Positions 26,607 to 35,475 of a DNA stretch of 58,926 nucleotides are shown here, piece by piece (the stretch's first letter is position 1; every line of letters begins with the position of its first letter). This DNA is from Pelagibacteraceae bacterium AG-464-B04 (GTDB taxonomy: Bacteria; Pseudomonadota; Alphaproteobacteria; Pelagibacterales; Pelagibacteraceae). The translations under genes were made by a program, and so were the position numbers. The notes beneath the pieces are model-generated. The model saw only the letters and a program-made list of their open reading frames with translations, was not told where the DNA came from and did no database searches. Where the stretch lies: contig QCRZ01000004.1 in NCBI GenBank assembly GCA_003209225.1, forward strand, positions 1 through 58,926, read 5' to 3'.

Positions 26607-29474
26607 TTAAGCTGCAGTTTCCTTATATTCATCTAGTGAAGGACAAGAGCAGAAAAGATTTTTATCTCCATAAACGTTATCTACTCTAGCAACTGGTGGC
26701 CAGTACTTATAAGATTTTAAAGTCGCAGAAGGATATGCGGCACTTTCTCTATCATATTTATGTTTCCATTCATTAGCGGTAAGCTCAATATGAGTATGTG
26801 GCGCATTTTTTAATGGATTATCGTTTTTATCAAATTTCCCACTTTTAACTTTATTAATTTCTTCTTTTATTTTAATTAGTGTATCGCAGAATCTATTAAT
26901 TTCAGAAAGACTTTCGCTTTCGGTTGGTTCTATCATCATCGTACCTGGAACAGGCCAAGACATGGTGGGTGCATGAAAACCAAAATCGATTAGTCTCTTA
27001 GCAATATCTTCTTCGGTAATTCCTGTTTCGCTCTTAATTTTTCTAATATCTATGATGCATTCGTGAGCTACATTTCCATTTTTTCCTTTATATAAAATAG
27101 GAAAATGATCCTTAAGTTTATGTGCTATATAATTAGCATTTAAAATTGCATTTTGAGTAGCAAGTTTTAAACCCTCTGCACCCATCATTTTAATATACAT
27201 CCATGATATAGAGAGAATGCTTGAACTTCCCCAAGGAGCTGCTGAAATCGCCCCTATTCCAGAAGGAGGACCACAATCAATTACTGTATGACTTGGTAAA
27301 TAAATCTCTAAATGTTTTTTACAGGCAATAGGACCCATTCCTGGACCGCCTCCGCCATGAGGTATGCAGAATGTTTTGTGTAAATTGATATGACAAACAT
27401 CTGGGCCAAAATTTCCTGGTTTTGCAATGCCAACCAATGCATTCAAATTTGCCCCATCCATATAAACTTGACCACCGTGTTTATGAATTAAATCACAAAT
27501 ATCAGTTATTTTTTCTTCAAAAACTCCGTGGGTTGACGGATAAGTTACCATTAGCGTGGACAAAGTTTCTGAGTATTCTTCGGCCTTTTTCTTTAAATCT
27601 TCATAATCTACATTTCCATATGAGTCACAATTAACAACAACAACTTTCATGCCAGCCATTTGAGCGCTTGCTGGATTAGTTCCATGCGCAGAGCTCGGTA
27701 TTAAACAAACTTTTCTGTTTTTTTGACCATTTTTTTCATGAAACTTTCTAATAACCATTAAGCCAGCAAATTCTCCTTGGGCTCCAGCATTTGGTTGCAA
27801 AGAAACACCAGAAAAACCTGTTATTGTTCTTAACCAATTTTTTAAATCAGTGAATAATTCTCTATAACCGTCCATTTGTTCTATGGGGGAATATGGATGT
27901 GGATGTGAGAATTCTTTCCATGTTACAGGTATCATTTCGGAAACTGAATTTAATTTCATCGTGCATGAACCTAAAGCTATCATTGATCTATTCAATGCAA
28001 TGTCAGAGTCTTCTAATTTTTTTAAATATCTAAGCATTGAGGTTTCAGAATGGTAACTATTAAAAACTGGATGATCTAAATATGTTGAGGTTCTTAATAA
28101 AGTTTTTGGGAGATTAGATAAGCTTTTGTTTGTCGTTTCTTTAGTCGTTTCCTTAATTGTTTCTGAACAGTTAAAAATTTTTAATAATTGATTAGCTCTA
28201 TAAAGATTTTTTCTTTCATCAAATGAAACTGCTAACATCTCAGAGTTAACTTTTCTTATGTTTACTTGTTGATCTAGTGCGTTTTTGTAAATTTTATCTG
28301 TTTTATCTAGTGTTTTTACAGTAACGGTATCAAAAAAATAATCTGAATAAAGATCATAGCCAGATTGTTTTAATTTATCCGCAAAATTTTTAGCAAGCTG
28401 TGAAACAGTGTCTGCTATTTTTTTAATTCCTTTTGGACCATGATATACAGCATAGGCTGCTGAAACTATTGCAAGCAAAGCCTGAGAGGTACAAATATTG
28501 CTTGTAGCTTTATCTCTTCTTATATGTTGTTCTCTTGTTTGTAGAGCCAATCTGTAAGCTTTGTTACCATGTCTATCCACCGAAACACCAACTATTCTTC
28601 CTGGCATTGATCTTTTGTATTCATCTTTAGTAGCGAAGAACGCGGCATGAGGACCTCCATAACCCATTGGAATTCCAAAACGTTGTGCACTTCCCACTGC
28701 TATATCGGCTCCTAATTCGGCAGGTGTTTTAATTTTGGCAAGAGCTAATAAATCACAAACCAATACTGCTTTTCCATTTTGTTTATGTATTTTGCTAATA
28801 GCTTCACTAGGATCCTTTATATCTCCTAGAGTTCCTGGGTATTGTATAATTCCACAAACAATATTCTCATTAATATCTTTGTCTTCATCCCCTACTATTA
28901 TTTTTAAACCCAATGGTTCGGCTCTTGTTTTAATCACATCAATGGTTTGAGGGTGACAACTTTTCGAGACAAAGACTTTTTTGATATCTCTTTTGCAAAT
29001 TCTATAACTTAAACCCATAGCTTCGGCTGCGGCTGTACCCTCATCTAAAAGAGATGCATTCGCAATATCCATCCCTGTGAAATCAATTATCATCTGCTGA
29101 AAATTTAAAAGCATCTCGAGTCTTCCCTGGGCCACTTCAGGTTGATATGGAGTATAAGAAGTATACCATCCTGGATTTTCCAAAATATTTCTTAGTATTA
29201 CATATGGGGTGTAATTTCCGTAATATCCCATTCCGATAAAATTTGAATGAATTTTATTCTTTTGAGAGATGTCTCTTAATTTTCTAAGCGCTTTATACTC
29301 TGAATTAGGTTCACCAATACTTAGATTTTCTTTTAATAGAATTTTTTCTGGCACTGTTTTAGCAATCAGCTCATCTAAGTTATTATAACCCAATTCTTTA
29401 AGCATAACTTTCTGTTCTTCTTTAGAAGGTCCTATATGCCTTTGAATAAAATCTTTCTGGGCGTTTTTTAGCAT
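26607..29474 (-). CDS. gcvP: Glycine dehydrogenase (decarboxylating), P-protein
   Basis: 955 residues, the full single-chain form. P-protein decarboxylates glycine with PLP and passes the aminomethyl group to lipoyl GcvH. The PLP lysine lies in NLHKTFCIPHGGGGPGMGP in the C-terminal half, and the N-terminal half begins with the conserved FIQRHIGPS. GSCTMKLN and LQPNAGAQGEFAGL are further family signatures. The start codon directly abuts the gcvH stop. Third gene of the riboswitch-led gcvT-gcvH-gcvP operon. Confidence 0.97.
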   Translation of the reverse strand: MLKNAQKDFIQRHIGPSKEEQKVMLKELGYNNLDELIAKTVPEKILLKENLSIGEPNSEYKALRKLRDISQKNKIHSNFIGMGYYGNYTPYVILRNILENPGWYTSYTPYQPEVAQGRLEMLLNFQQMIIDFTGMDIANASLLDEGTAAAEAMGLSYRICKRDIKKVFVSKSCHPQTIDVIKTRAEPLGLKIIVGDEDKDINENIVCGIIQYPGTLGDIKDPSEAISKIHKQNGKAVLVCDLLALAKIKTPAELGADIAVGSAQRFGIPMGYGGPHAAFFATKDEYKRSMPGRIVGVSVDRHGNKAYRLALQTREQHIRRDKATSNICTSQALLAIVSAAYAVYHGPKGIKKIADTVSQLAKNFADKLKQSGYDLYSDYFFDTVTVKTLDKTDKIYKNALDQQVNIRKVNSEMLAVSFDERKNLYRANQLLKIFNCSETIKETTKETTNKSLSNLPKTLLRTSTYLDHPVFNSYHSETSMLRYLKKLEDSDIALNRSMIALGSCTMKLNSVSEMIPVTWKEFSHPHPYSPIEQMDGYRELFTDLKNWLRTITGFSGVSLQPNAGAQGEFAGLMVIRKFHEKNGQKNRKVCLIPSSAHGTNPASAQMAGMKVVVVNCDSYGNVDYEDLKKKAEEYSETLSTLMVTYPSTHGVFEEKITDICDLIHKHGGQVYMDGANLNALVGIAKPGNFGPDVCHINLHKTFCIPHGGGGPGMGPIACKKHLEIYLPSHTVIDCGPPSGIGAISAAPWGSSSILSISWMYIKMMGAEGLKLATQNAILNANYIAHKLKDHFPILYKGKNGNVAHECIIDIRKIKSETGITEEDIAKRLIDFGFHAPTMSWPVPGTMMIEPTESESLSEINRFCDTLIKIKEEINKVKSGKFDKNDNPLKNAPHTHIELTANEWKHKYDRESAAYPSATLKSYKYWPPVARVDNVYGDKNLFCSCPSLDEYKETAA

Positions 29475-29855
29475 TTAATTAGGATTCTCCTTTGCAAACT
29501 TATCGTAATCAGTTTTACTCATTAATTGATCTAATTCTGATTTGTTTTTTATTTTAATTTTAAAAAACCAACCTGAGCCCTCTGGATCTTTGTTCACAGC
29601 ACCGGGGTCGTCTACAATAGATTGATTTGTATCAGTAATTTCTCCAGTTATCGGAGTATAAACATCACTGGCTGCCTTTGTTGACTCTACTACTCCCGCC
29701 TGTCCTTCTTTCTCTACACTCTTTCCCTTTTCGGGTAACTCGACGAACACAACATCTCCTAACATTTCAGCGGCGTGCGTCGTAATACCAATAGTCGCGA
29801 CATCTCCTTCTATAGTAACCCACTCATGTTGCTTTGAATATTTTTTTTCACTCAT
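29475..29855 (-). CDS. gcvH: Glycine cleavage system H-protein
   Basis: 126 residues. It carries the aminomethyl group on a lipoyl arm between P-, T- and L-proteins. The lipoylated lysine is K60 in [29 protein letters not shown] at the N-terminus and [11 protein letters not shown] in the C-terminal half are typical. It lies four bases downstream of gcvT and touches gcvP. Confidence 0.97.
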   Translation of the reverse strand: MSEKKYSKQHEWVTIEGDVATIGITTHAAEMLGDVVFVELPEKGKSVEKEGQAGVVESTKAASDVYTPITGEITDTNQSIVDDPGAVNKDPEGSGWFFKIKIKNKSELDQLMSKTDYDKFAKENPN

Positions 29856-29859
29856 TTTT

Positions 29860-30954
29860 TTACCTCACATAATTTTTTTTATAAAACGGAAGTTTAGATA
29901 CTTTGGCTTCATGCTTCTTTCCTCTAACTTCCAAAGAGACCTTTGTTCCAAGTTTAGAAAAATCTAATTTTACATAACCCATAGCAATAGGTCCATTAAC
30001 ACTTGGGCCAAAAGTACCACTTGTAATAGATCCAATTTCTTTACCATCTTCAGAAAAAATCTTAACTCCTTCTCTTGCTATAATTTTTCCTTCAGGTTTA
30101 ATGCCAACTCTCAATCGGCTTAAACTCCCATTTAAATCTGATTTGATTTTGTTGTAACCTACAAATCCACCTTCTTCTCTCCTTCTATTAGATATTGCCC
30201 ATTTAAGATTTGCTTCGATCGGACTTGTAGATTCATTTATATCATGACCATAAAGACACAATCCAGCTTCTAACCTTAAAGTATCTCTGGCTCCTAAACC
30301 GATCGGCTTTACGTCTTGTGATATTAATTCTTTTGCTAAATTTTCTACAAATTCATTTGATATAGAAATTTCAAATCCATCTTCCCCTGTATAGCCTGAT
30401 CTAGTGATATAAACATCTTTGCCATTATAAGAAAATTTATTTCCATTCATAAATTTAAGAGAAGAAATTCCACTAATTATTTTTTCTAATATTTCTGATG
30501 ATTTTGGTCCTTGTAATGCAATAAGAGATAAATTTTTATGTAAAATTATTTTAAATTTATTATTAAGAAAATTATTAATTATTTTAAAATCATTATCTTT
30601 GCATGCGGCATTAAGAATAACATTAAAACCTTTTTCAACTTTAGTTACAATTAAATCATCATAGATTCCACCCTTTTTATTAGTAAGAAAAGAATATTTT
30701 GATTGATTGAGTTTTATTTTCTTAAGATCTATTGGAATAATTTTTTCTAATTCGACAGCTAGATCTGCATTTCCTTCGATTGACAATTGTCCCATATGGG
30801 AAACATCAAACATGCCTGCGCTATTCCTCGTTATTTTATGCTCGTCTACAATTCCTGAAGAATATTGAACAGGCATTTCATATCCTGCAAAGGGAACAAA
30901 CTTTGCCCCAAGACTCTTGTGATATTCATATAAAGCTGTTCTTTGTGTTTCCAT
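29860..30954 (-). CDS. gcvT: Glycine cleavage system T-protein (aminomethyltransferase)
   Basis: 364 residues. T-protein releases ammonia from the aminomethyl-lipoyl group and makes 5,10-methylene-THF. Family signatures are [37 protein letters not shown] and [18 protein letters not shown], where the Asp contacts folate. The ATG at 30954 lies only about ten bases beyond the 3' end of the glycine riboswitch, with a weak AAAGAG as ribosome binding site. First gene of the operon. Confidence 0.96.
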   Translation of the reverse strand: METQRTALYEYHKSLGAKFVPFAGYEMPVQYSSGIVDEHKITRNSAGMFDVSHMGQLSIEGNADLAVELEKIIPIDLKKIKLNQSKYSFLTNKKGGIYDDLIVTKVEKGFNVILNAACKDNDFKIINNFLNNKFKIILHKNLSLIALQGPKSSEILEKIISGISSLKFMNGNKFSYNGKDVYITRSGYTGEDGFEISISNEFVENLAKELISQDVKPIGLGARDTLRLEAGLCLYGHDINESTSPIEANLKWAISNRRREEGGFVGYNKIKSDLNGSLSRLRVGIKPEGKIIAREGVKIFSEDGKEIGSITSGTFGPSVNGPIAMGYVKLDFSKLGTKVSLEVRGKKHEAKVSKLPFYKKNYVR

Positions 30955-30964
30955 AATAACTCTT

Positions 30965-31113
30965 TTTACACCCCATCTGTCTGTTTACCTGAGAGATTTT
31001 TGCTCCGTCGGTGAGGCCCTAAGCCTGCTTTCCAGAGTTATTATGTACGGTCCTTTTGCCTGAGAGTTTCCGGGGTGGTTGCTCCTTCGGCGCCATTTGA
31101 ATTGGTCTCTCCC
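30965..31113 (-). ncRNA. Tandem glycine riboswitch in the gcvT leader
   Basis: On the minus strand the leader begins GGGAGAGACC near 31113 and contains the first aptamer core, with GGCGCCGAAGGAGCAA and then AAACTCTCAGGCAAAAGGAC. A second copy follows after a short linker: CACCGACGGAGCAAAAATC and then TCTCTCAGGTAAACAGAC. Two consecutive cores of this sequence are the classical cooperative glycine riboswitch. The second aptamer ends about ten bases from the gcvT start, with no poly-U terminator between. Regulation is therefore probably at translation start, glycine turning expression on. Confidence 0.93.
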
Positions 31114-31147
31114 GTATTAGTTAGAGTTTGTGTCAGAAGTGACTAAA

Positions 31148-31153
31148 TGTCAA
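31148..31153 (-). promoter_or_regulatory. Possible -35 element for the gcv leader
   Basis: TTGACA on the minus strand lies about 35 bases upstream of the first riboswitch helix, within the only gap (31114-31163) where the gcv promoter can sit. No convincing -10 box at standard spacing was found, so this is tentative. Confidence 0.3.
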
Positions 31154-31163
31154 ATGAATAAAA

Positions 31164-32036
31164 TTATTGTTTTTTTTTGTAACTGAAAAAAAATTCAAAT
31201 AAAATTGCTGAAATAATAATACTTCCACCAATAATAACACTTGTTGGTGGTATCTCATTTATAAAGAGCCAAGCCCACAATGGTCCAAAGACAGCTTCTG
31301 TTAACATTAAAATACCCACTACTGCAGCAGGTGTTGTTTGCGATCCTATGGTAATCATAATAAATCCAAAACCAATTTGAAAGGTGCCTGCTAAAAAACC
31401 CAAAAATAGATCATATGATGAAATAGATAATTTTCCAGCAACTAAATATCCAATAAAGACGGCAAAAATTCCTGCAACAAATTGGGATGGAACCATATCC
31501 ACTTTTGGGTATTTTCTGACTATTATAATTAATACTGTAAATGAAAGAGGCATTATAAATGCAACAATATTTCCAAAAAATTGACTGCTAGATTGGATAG
31601 ATAAAGAACTTCCAAGTATTAAAAGAATACCTGACATTCCTAAAATAATAGAAATTAATGTTACTAAATTAATTTTTTCCTTCAAAAAAATATAGCCAAA
31701 TAATGCTAAAAAAATTGTCTCTGTTGTAATAATAAAAAGTGTATTAGCAACAGTGGTGTGATACATCGCAAATACATAAGCACAGAAACCTATACCTAAA
31801 GATATTCCTGCTAAAAATCCAGGTAAGCCAGAAGCGTGAAAGGATTTAAAAAAATTTTTTTTATAAGTAATTAATAGGTAAAAAGCTACGATAATTGAAA
31901 AAAAAGTTTGTCTCCAAAAAAGAATTTGCCATAAATTAGCTCCTTCAAATGATTTTACAATTAAGCCTCCAAAACTTAAACATAAAGCACCTAAAAAAAC
32001 TAAAAATGTACCAGGAATTTTATTTAAAAATGTCAA
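31164..32036 (-). CDS. EamA/DMT-family permease in the 5-oxoprolinase unit
   Basis: 290 residues with ten hydrophobic segments in two EamA halves (first GTFLVFLGALCLSFGGLIVK, second beginning near GNIVAFIMPLSF). It overlaps the stop of the pxpC-encoding gene by four bases, so the two are translationally coupled. This suggests transport of 5-oxoproline or a related metabolite, since EamA permeases can import or export amino-acid-like compounds. It resembles the permease at 1162-2064 in length and layout. Confidence 0.85.
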   Translation of the reverse strand: MTFLNKIPGTFLVFLGALCLSFGGLIVKSFEGANLWQILFWRQTFFSIIVAFYLLITYKKNFFKSFHASGLPGFLAGISLGIGFCAYVFAMYHTTVANTLFIITTETIFLALFGYIFLKEKINLVTLISIILGMSGILLILGSSLSIQSSSQFFGNIVAFIMPLSFTVLIIIVRKYPKVDMVPSQFVAGIFAVFIGYLVAGKLSISSYDLFLGFLAGTFQIGFGFIMITIGSQTTPAAVVGILMLTEAVFGPLWAWLFINEIPPTSVIIGGSIIISAILFEFFFSYKKKQ

Positions 32037-32992
32037 TTTATTTCTTTAATATTTTTTATAATTTTTGAAATGCTACTAACGTGTTCTTTATACAATAGCT
32101 CAGCTTCTTTCAACTCTACATTTTGAAACAAAATTTTTTCCCCTGGTATTTTTTGTACTAACAGATGATAATCAGCAGATATAACGTTAGCTATTTTAGG
32201 ATAACCTCCAATAGTAGGATGATCTGTTAATAATATAATTGGTTGTCCATCAGCAGGAACCTGAATTGCTCCTTTGGTTATACCTTCCGATCTAATATTT
32301 GTGCTAACAGTATTTTTTATAATTGTTCCTTCCAATCGCATACCCATACGGTCTGTAAGATTAGTGATCTTATAATTTTTTGAAAAAAATTTTTTTTTAC
32401 TATCTTTTGAAAAATAATTAAATTGCGTACCTTGCAAAACTCTAATTATGTATTTTTTTTTACTTGAAATATTTACCTTAAAATTTTTTTTTATAATGCT
32501 ATTTTTTTTAATAATTATTTTATCATCTATCTTTATTTTTTTTCCTTCATTGGGTCCTATTTGGGCTCTGGATAAGATAGAAATACTATTACAAAAAGGT
32601 TCAACCTTAAAACCTCCTTCTACAGCCAAATATCCATAAGCTGATTGTTTTGTTGATAAAATATCAATTTGTTCGCCTTCAATTAAATTATAACTTCTAT
32701 TACACTCTCCTTTTACTATTTTGTTATTTGTTTTAATGATTTGAAAAATAACATTGCCAGTAACCGCAACTTTTGTTTTTCCACCAATCAATTTTAGTGA
32801 GGGTCCTTGATAAGCAAATTCTAAAACGCCTTCGTCTAAATTATTTTTAACTAACGCATTTGCAATTAAAAAAGATTTCGTATCCATACACCCTGCGGGA
32901 GCAACTCCAAAGTGCTGCATATGAAAACGCCCCTTGTCTTGATAAACTGTGTTAATTCCAGCTCTTGAAGCTTTAAAAAAAATATCACTCAT
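32033..32992 (-). CDS. pxpC: 5-oxoprolinase subunit C (PxpC, KipA-type carboxyltransferase-like fold)
   Basis: 319 residues. PxpC with PxpA and PxpB hydrolyses 5-oxo-L-proline to glutamate using ATP. Signatures are AGINTVYQDKGRFHMQHFGV at the N-terminus, GAMDTKSF-like sequence (GCMDTKSF), and VPADGQPIILLTDHPTIGGYPKIA in the C-terminal half. It overlaps the pxpB stop by eight bases. Older annotation as allophanate hydrolase subunit 2 or urea carboxylase is excluded by size and by neighbours PxpA and PxpB. Confidence 0.93.
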   Translation of the reverse strand: MSDIFFKASRAGINTVYQDKGRFHMQHFGVAPAGCMDTKSFLIANALVKNNLDEGVLEFAYQGPSLKLIGGKTKVAVTGNVIFQIIKTNNKIVKGECNRSYNLIEGEQIDILSTKQSAYGYLAVEGGFKVEPFCNSISILSRAQIGPNEGKKIKIDDKIIIKKNSIIKKNFKVNISSKKKYIIRVLQGTQFNYFSKDSKKKFFSKNYKITNLTDRMGMRLEGTIIKNTVSTNIRSEGITKGAIQVPADGQPIILLTDHPTIGGYPKIANVISADYHLLVQKIPGEKILFQNVELKEAELLYKEHVSSISKIIKNIKEIN

Positions 32993-33671
32993 TATTAAAA
33001 TTTTTAAATTCTTCTTTCGAAATTAATTTAAATTTTACAGAATCCCCTGGTGATAAAAGACATGGATTTAAGTTATTTTTTTCATTAAAAAGTTTAATAG
33101 GAGTTCTTCCTATAATATTCCAACCACCAGGGCTTTCGTATGGATAAATGTTACAAAATTTTTCTACTATGCCAACTGATCCGGGTGGAATTTTAACTCT
33201 TGGTGTTTTCAAACGATTTAAAAAAATTTTTGAATTTAAGTCTCCCATAAAAGGATGCCCAGGAATAAAACCAACCATATATATATAAAAAGTTGTATTT
33301 AAATGAATGTTTATAATTTCTTTTATATCTATTTTTAGAGTTTTGCTTATATTTTCTAAATCCATCCCAAAATCATAACAAATAGGGATTACCCATTCTT
33401 TTTTATTTTGAGAAAAATTAAGTTTTGAAAAATCTATTGATTTTATAAAATCAACAATTTGTGATGATTTTATTTTTTCAAGATCAAAATTTATAATTAG
33501 TTTATTGTATGAAGGTGTGCAGTTTAATATTCCTAGTAAATTTCCATCAGAACACTGTTTTGTTACATAATGGAATAATTTAATTACTTCTATATTTACA
33601 CTTTTATTTACTTCATCGCCAAAATCACAAACGATGCCGCAGTCACCAATATTGCTTAATTTTTTAAACAT
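32985..33671 (-). CDS. pxpB: 5-oxoprolinase subunit B (PxpB, KipI-like)
   Basis: 228 residues. The KipI/AHS1-type domain shows PICYDFGMDLENISK, YMVGFIPGHPFMGDL, PRVKIPPGSVGIVEKFCNIYP and SPGGWNIIGRTP, all highly diagnostic. First gene of pxpB-pxpC-permease, divergent from pxpA over a gap of only 52 bases. A shared regulatory region for the whole 5-oxoprolinase is thus likely. Confidence 0.93.
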   Translation of the reverse strand: MFKKLSNIGDCGIVCDFGDEVNKSVNIEVIKLFHYVTKQCSDGNLLGILNCTPSYNKLIINFDLEKIKSSQIVDFIKSIDFSKLNFSQNKKEWVIPICYDFGMDLENISKTLKIDIKEIINIHLNTTFYIYMVGFIPGHPFMGDLNSKIFLNRLKTPRVKIPPGSVGIVEKFCNIYPYESPGGWNIIGRTPIKLFNEKNNLNPCLLSPGDSVKFKLISKEEFKNFNNE

Positions 33672-33723
33672 AAATTGATATAATTAGTATAATTCCTTAA
33701 TAAACAAATAAAGGTTTTAAAAG

Positions 33724-34497
33724 ATGGAAATTAACATCAACTGCGACTTGGGGGAAAGCTCAAAATTTTGTTCAACCGAAAATGACCCTTTATTACTTAA
33801 AATTGTTAATTCAGCAAATGTAGCTTGCGGTTATCATGCTGGGGATAAACCCACAATGGAAAAAACGATCAAAATTTCAAAAGAAAATAGTGTTAGCATA
33901 GGAGCTCATCCATCTTTTAATGACCCAGAAAATTTTGGAAGAAAAAGACTTAATTTACCTTCGAGTGAAATAACAAAATTAATAGTTGATCAAATAAATA
34001 TTTTATCGGACGTAGCAAATACCTCTGGAATTAAAGTTACACATGTTAAACCTCATGGCGCATTAAATAATATGGCCTGTGAAGATTATGAATTAGCAAA
34101 AATAATCTCCAATTCTATTATGTTAGTTAACAAAGATTTAATTTTTTTAGTTCCTACTGGATCAGAAATGGAAAAAGCAGGTAAAAAACTTGATATGAAA
34201 GTTGCTGCAGAAATATTTGCTGACAGGAATTATGAAGATAATGGAAATTTAGTTTCAAGGTCGAAGAGTAATGCGATGATTATTGATCCGGAAATAGCTA
34301 AAAAACATGTTATTAAGATGGTAGAGAATCAAGCACTTAATTGCTATTCTGGAAAACAAATTTCTTGTGAGATTGATTCTGTTTGTGTGCATGGTGATGG
34401 GCAAAGTGCAGTTAATACTGCAAAAGAAATAAGAAAAGGACTTATAAAAGCTGGTGTGACTTTAAAACCATTGGATAAAATGAAAAAATTTATCTAA
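33724..34497 (+). CDS. pxpA: 5-oxoprolinase subunit A (PxpA, LamB/YcsF family)
   Basis: 257 residues, usual length. The start INCDLGESSKF and then SANVACGYHAGD and VSIGAHPSFND are the family signatures, with HVKPHGALNNMA further on. PxpA forms the catalytic complex with PxpB and PxpC, recycling 5-oxoproline formed from damaged glutamate, glutamine or glutathione. It is transcribed away from pxpB and followed 16 bases later by a small TPR protein. Confidence 0.95.
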   Translation: MEININCDLGESSKFCSTENDPLLLKIVNSANVACGYHAGDKPTMEKTIKISKENSVSIGAHPSFNDPENFGRKRLNLPSSEITKLIVDQINILSDVANTSGIKVTHVKPHGALNNMACEDYELAKIISNSIMLVNKDLIFLVPTGSEMEKAGKKLDMKVAAEIFADRNYEDNGNLVSRSKSNAMIIDPEIAKKHVIKMVENQALNCYSGKQISCEIDSVCVHGDGQSAVNTAKEIRKGLIKAGVTLKPLDKMKKFI

Positions 34498-34513
34498 ATC
34501 ACTGTATAAAAAA

Positions 34514-35017
34514 ATGAAAAAAAATACTAAGTCTGTTTCAATAATTATTACTTTTATTACTTTACTATTTTTATGCAATCCAAGCTTTGTTAAAGCTGCA
34601 ATGAGCGGTAACAGTGGTGATGGCGGCAAGAATAAGGTAAATTTATATGAAGAAGCTAAAAGATTTGTTTTAAAAGCAAAAAAACTCGAAAAAAAAAATA
34701 AAACAGAAAAAGCATTAAAATTATATTCAAAAGCACACAAAAAACTATTGAAAGCCTATAAAAAGAATAAAAATAATCCAGATATACTAAATTATCTAGG
34801 ATTTACTTTGCGAAAGGCTGGAAATTTTGAAGAAGCAGAAAAATTTTATATAGCTGGACTCAAAATTAAACCTAATCATAGAGGGATTAACGAATATTTA
34901 GGAGAACTTTATGTTCAAACAAACAGAATTGATCTTGCTAAAAAAAGACTTAATGTACTTTATGGTTGTAACTGCGAAGAGTATGAAGAACTAAAAGAAT
35001 TAATAGAAAATAAGTAA
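34514..35017 (+). CDS. Exported TPR-repeat protein
   Basis: 167 residues. The first 32 (MKKNTKSV then a hydrophobic run ending FVKAA) are a Sec signal peptide. A Gly/Ser/Asp-rich linker follows, then about three tetratricopeptide units from residue 55, for instance YLGFTLRKAGNFEEAEKFY, typical for periplasmic scaffolding. The stretch of Lys-rich helices before it is highly charged. It lies close behind pxpA and two bases before the next gene, so co-transcription is possible. No specific function is recognised. Confidence 0.75.
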   Translation: MKKNTKSVSIIITFITLLFLCNPSFVKAAMSGNSGDGGKNKVNLYEEAKRFVLKAKKLEKKNKTEKALKLYSKAHKKLLKAYKKNKNNPDILNYLGFTLRKAGNFEEAEKFYIAGLKIKPNHRGINEYLGELYVQTNRIDLAKKRLNVLYGCNCEEYEELKELIENK

Positions 35018-35019
35018 AA

Positions 35020-35475
35020 ATGAAATCCGTTGAATCTGCGGAAATAAAAATTTTATATAAAATATTTAAGCCACAACTAACTCCCAGAAAAATGTTAGAG
35101 CTTGGAGTTTTTGGTGGATCTTACTTTGGGGGAAAAATAAAAGAATATCCAAAATCATGGTTTATAAAAGCAAAACTCAGCAAAACCTTTGATATTGAAA
35201 AAAATTATTTTCGAATAAAAGCAGGTTTGTCTAGAAAGCATTGGATAGATAAAGGATGGATTTTTAAAGAAGATCCACTAGGTTGGTTTCAGTGGTATTG
35301 TAGATTTTCAAATGGAAGACGTATTCCAAATGTTGACGCTGTTCAAATTAAAAGATGGAAAAATTTTACAAGACATGTCACTGCAATAAAAAAAAATTGT
35401 GAAACAGGAGACATACATTGTAGACGAAGACAAAGACAAGCAATATTACAATGGGCTTACGATCCTTTTATTTAA
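35020..35475 (+). CDS. Conserved hypothetical protein, Trp/Lys/Arg-rich
   Basis: 151 residues, basic and rich in aromatic residues, with no signal or membrane segment. Visible blocks are ELGVFGGSYFGGKIKEYPKS, WIFKEDPLGWFQWYCRFSNG and CRRRQRQAILQWAYDP. The clustered Trp, Arg and Cys residues look like a folded domain, perhaps nucleic-acid related, but I can assign no family. The coding sequence starts two bases after the TPR gene stop and overlaps the dctM stop by eight bases from the other strand, which supports a real gene. Confidence 0.65.
   Translation: MKSVESAEIKILYKIFKPQLTPRKMLELGVFGGSYFGGKIKEYPKSWFIKAKLSKTFDIEKNYFRIKAGLSRKHWIDKGWIFKEDPLGWFQWYCRFSNGRRIPNVDAVQIKRWKNFTRHVTAIKKNCETGDIHCRRRQRQAILQWAYDPFI

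Noticed and set aside
34462-34740. Minus-strand frame opposite pxpA and the TPR gene
   Set aside because: It covers the signal peptide and start of a convincing plus-strand gene; its hydrophobic look mirrors the Lys-rich helix on the other strand.
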